A stretch of DNA of 64,000 nucleotides from Pseudomonas inefficax (GTDB lineage: Bacteria > Pseudomonadota > Gammaproteobacteria > Pseudomonadales > Pseudomonadaceae): positions 90,900 to 154,899 of the forward strand of contig NZ_OPYN01000179.1 in NCBI RefSeq assembly GCF_900277125.1, in the 5' to 3' direction. This document shows, piece after piece, positions 63,387-64,000 of the stretch. The notes under the pieces were generated by a model, which was not told the origin of the DNA, did no database searches, and saw nothing but the letters and a program-made list of their open reading frames with translations. The translations under genes were made by a program, and so were the position numbers. Each line of letters opens with the position of its first letter. Position 1 is the first letter of the stretch.

Positions 63387-63479
63387 GGGGTGTTCCTGCC
63401 AGTGTCTGGTTGGGTCGGGCCGGCTGCTGCGCGAACGTGGGCGCAGCGGCATGTGGCGGCCTGAGGTGTACACAGGGGA

Positions 63480-63503
63480 ACGGATGGGCGGGGGGAGAAA
63501 TTA
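63480..63503 (-). promoter_or_regulatory. PvdS-type box for pvdL (TAATT variant)
   Basis: Minus strand TAATT (63503-63499), 16 bases and CGT (63482-63480): one mismatch to TAAAT-N16-CGT, in the expected place 93 bases before the pvdL start. Confidence 0.72.
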
Positions 63504-63561
63504 GCGGGGTTGGGGGTTTTGGGTTGTGTGAAAGTTGGTGGGTTTATGCCTTGAGAGGTGT

Positions 63562-63613
63562 GGCGCCTGGCAGATCCAGCGCCGCGCGGGCGGCGCTCGA
63601 TCTCACAGGCGCT
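63562..63613. repeat. second-family hairpin repeat, copy 2
   Basis: Two 24-base arms around a 4-base loop, pairing at 20 of 24 positions. The right arm is an exact reverse complement of the left arm of the copy at 40256-40307. It lies in the 400-base pvdL-pvdS gap, which otherwise holds the PvdS box and Fur box and no gene. Confidence 0.7.
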
Positions 63614-63686
63614 GAAAATGCCCCGACAATGCGCCCAGCGATCCCTGCGCCTTAGAACTGAAATTACATGAAACCAATTACATTTC

Positions 63687-63705
63687 GCATTTGACAATCA
63701 TTATC
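63687..63705. promoter_or_regulatory. Fur box upstream of pvdS
   Basis: A 19-base site matches GATAATGATAATCATTATC at 14 of 19 positions, including all of the right half from AATCATTATC. It overlaps a TTGACA hexamer at 63691-63696, where bound Fur would block RNA polymerase. It lies 81 bases before the pvdS ATG. Confidence 0.75.
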
Positions 63706-63786
63706 ATTCTGAATAGCTTGTCGCCCGTCGTAGGAAGCTTCCCAAATTTGGGTGCGTCCTTTCCCCTCTGTGACAAGGTGATTTCC

Positions 63787-64000
63787 ATGGCGGAACAACT
63801 ATCCACAAGTAAGTGCGATTCACCATTACTCCAGCCCTTCGTCGACAACCGCAACATCCTGGTCAAGATCGCTGCCCGCATCACCGGCTGCCGATCGCGC
63901 GCCGAAGATGTGGTGCAGGACGCCTTTTTCCCACTCAGCGCCGCCCCGCAGATCACTTCGTCGTTCAAGGCGCAGCTGAGCTACCTGTTCCAGATCGTGC
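63787..64000 (+). CDS. pvdS: iron-starvation ECF sigma factor (PvdS/PfrI), partial
   Basis: 71 codons of the N-terminus are in the window and the gene runs off the right edge. The ECF region 2.1-2.2 is visible: VDNRNILVKIAARITGCRSR, AEDVVQDAFF, then FKAQLSYLFQIV. The protein directs RNA polymerase to the TAAAT-N16-CGT boxes listed in this window. It starts at the ATG 63787 with AAGGTG upstream, and a Fur box and TTGACA lie in the promoter. It is divergent from pvdL, the arrangement of pvdL and pvdS (pfrI) in fluorescent pseudomonads. Confidence 0.93.
   Translation, partial: MAEQLSTSKCDSPLLQPFVDNRNILVKIAARITGCRSRAEDVVQDAFFPLSAAPQITSSFKAQLSYLFQIV

Overview
The window is a chromosomal segment of a fluorescent pseudomonad, most likely of the Pseudomonas putida group. 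This rests on the gene content (a pyoverdine locus flanking a sdh-suc TCA cluster and etf genes), the GC-rich coding style, and many REP/REPIN palindromes of the P. putida type. The identification is by pattern recognition only; no search was run.

Layout. (1) Positions 1-10245 (minus strand) hold a TCA block, sdhCDAB-sucAB-lpdG-sucC (sucC is cut by the left edge), divergent from gltA (10598-11887, plus). (2) 12103-17463 is a housekeeping or accessory stretch: a START-domain periplasmic protein, a small Cys-cluster protein, a Lys/Ala-rich periplasmic protein, a MocR-type regulator, an OmpA-like/DUF4398 lipoprotein pair and an orphan solute-binding protein. (3) 17678-21576 holds etfBA (minus) divergent from ETF-ubiquinone oxidoreductase (plus), with a good PsrA box in the shared intergenic region. 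(4) 21771-24290 holds an MHS-type MFS transporter, a degenerate receiver protein and an FpvI-position ECF sigma factor.

(5) 24592-38014 is the first pyoverdine block: pvdR-pvdT-opmQ export, the periplasmic maturation enzymes PvdP, PvdM and PvdN, an HSL-family esterase divergent from an SCP2-JmjC/cupin oxygenase-like protein, and pvdH (diaminobutyrate supply). Every transcription unit here is preceded by an iron-starvation (PvdS) box of the form TAAAT-N16-CGT or the one-mismatch TAATT-N16-CGT, including the two genes with no assigned pyoverdine role. (6) 38149-50080 interrupts the pyoverdine genes. It holds a two-component pair resembling copper-sensing DsbRS, then mocA-like/xdhC/cytochrome c/[2Fe-2S]/molybdopterin dehydrogenase genes, then a dsbD-dsbE-dsbG operon. 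A 26-bp operator-like sequence is shared between the response-regulator promoter and the dsbD promoter, as expected if the Mo-enzyme block split an ancestral divergent dsbRS/dsbDEG locus. (7) 50433-63386 is pvdL, the giant chromophore NRPS (minus), with a PvdS box. The window ends inside the gene for the PvdS/PfrI iron-starvation sigma factor (plus), which has a Fur box.

How it works together (inference from known families): Fur represses pvdS when iron is plentiful. When iron is scarce, PvdS reads the boxes listed here. PvdH makes diaminobutyrate; PvdL assembles acyl-Glu-D-Tyr-Dab; PvdM, PvdN and PvdP mature the ferribactin in the periplasm; and PvdRT-OpmQ exports the product. Eleven loci of paired or single REP elements fill most intergenic gaps, and a second hairpin repeat family is present twice.
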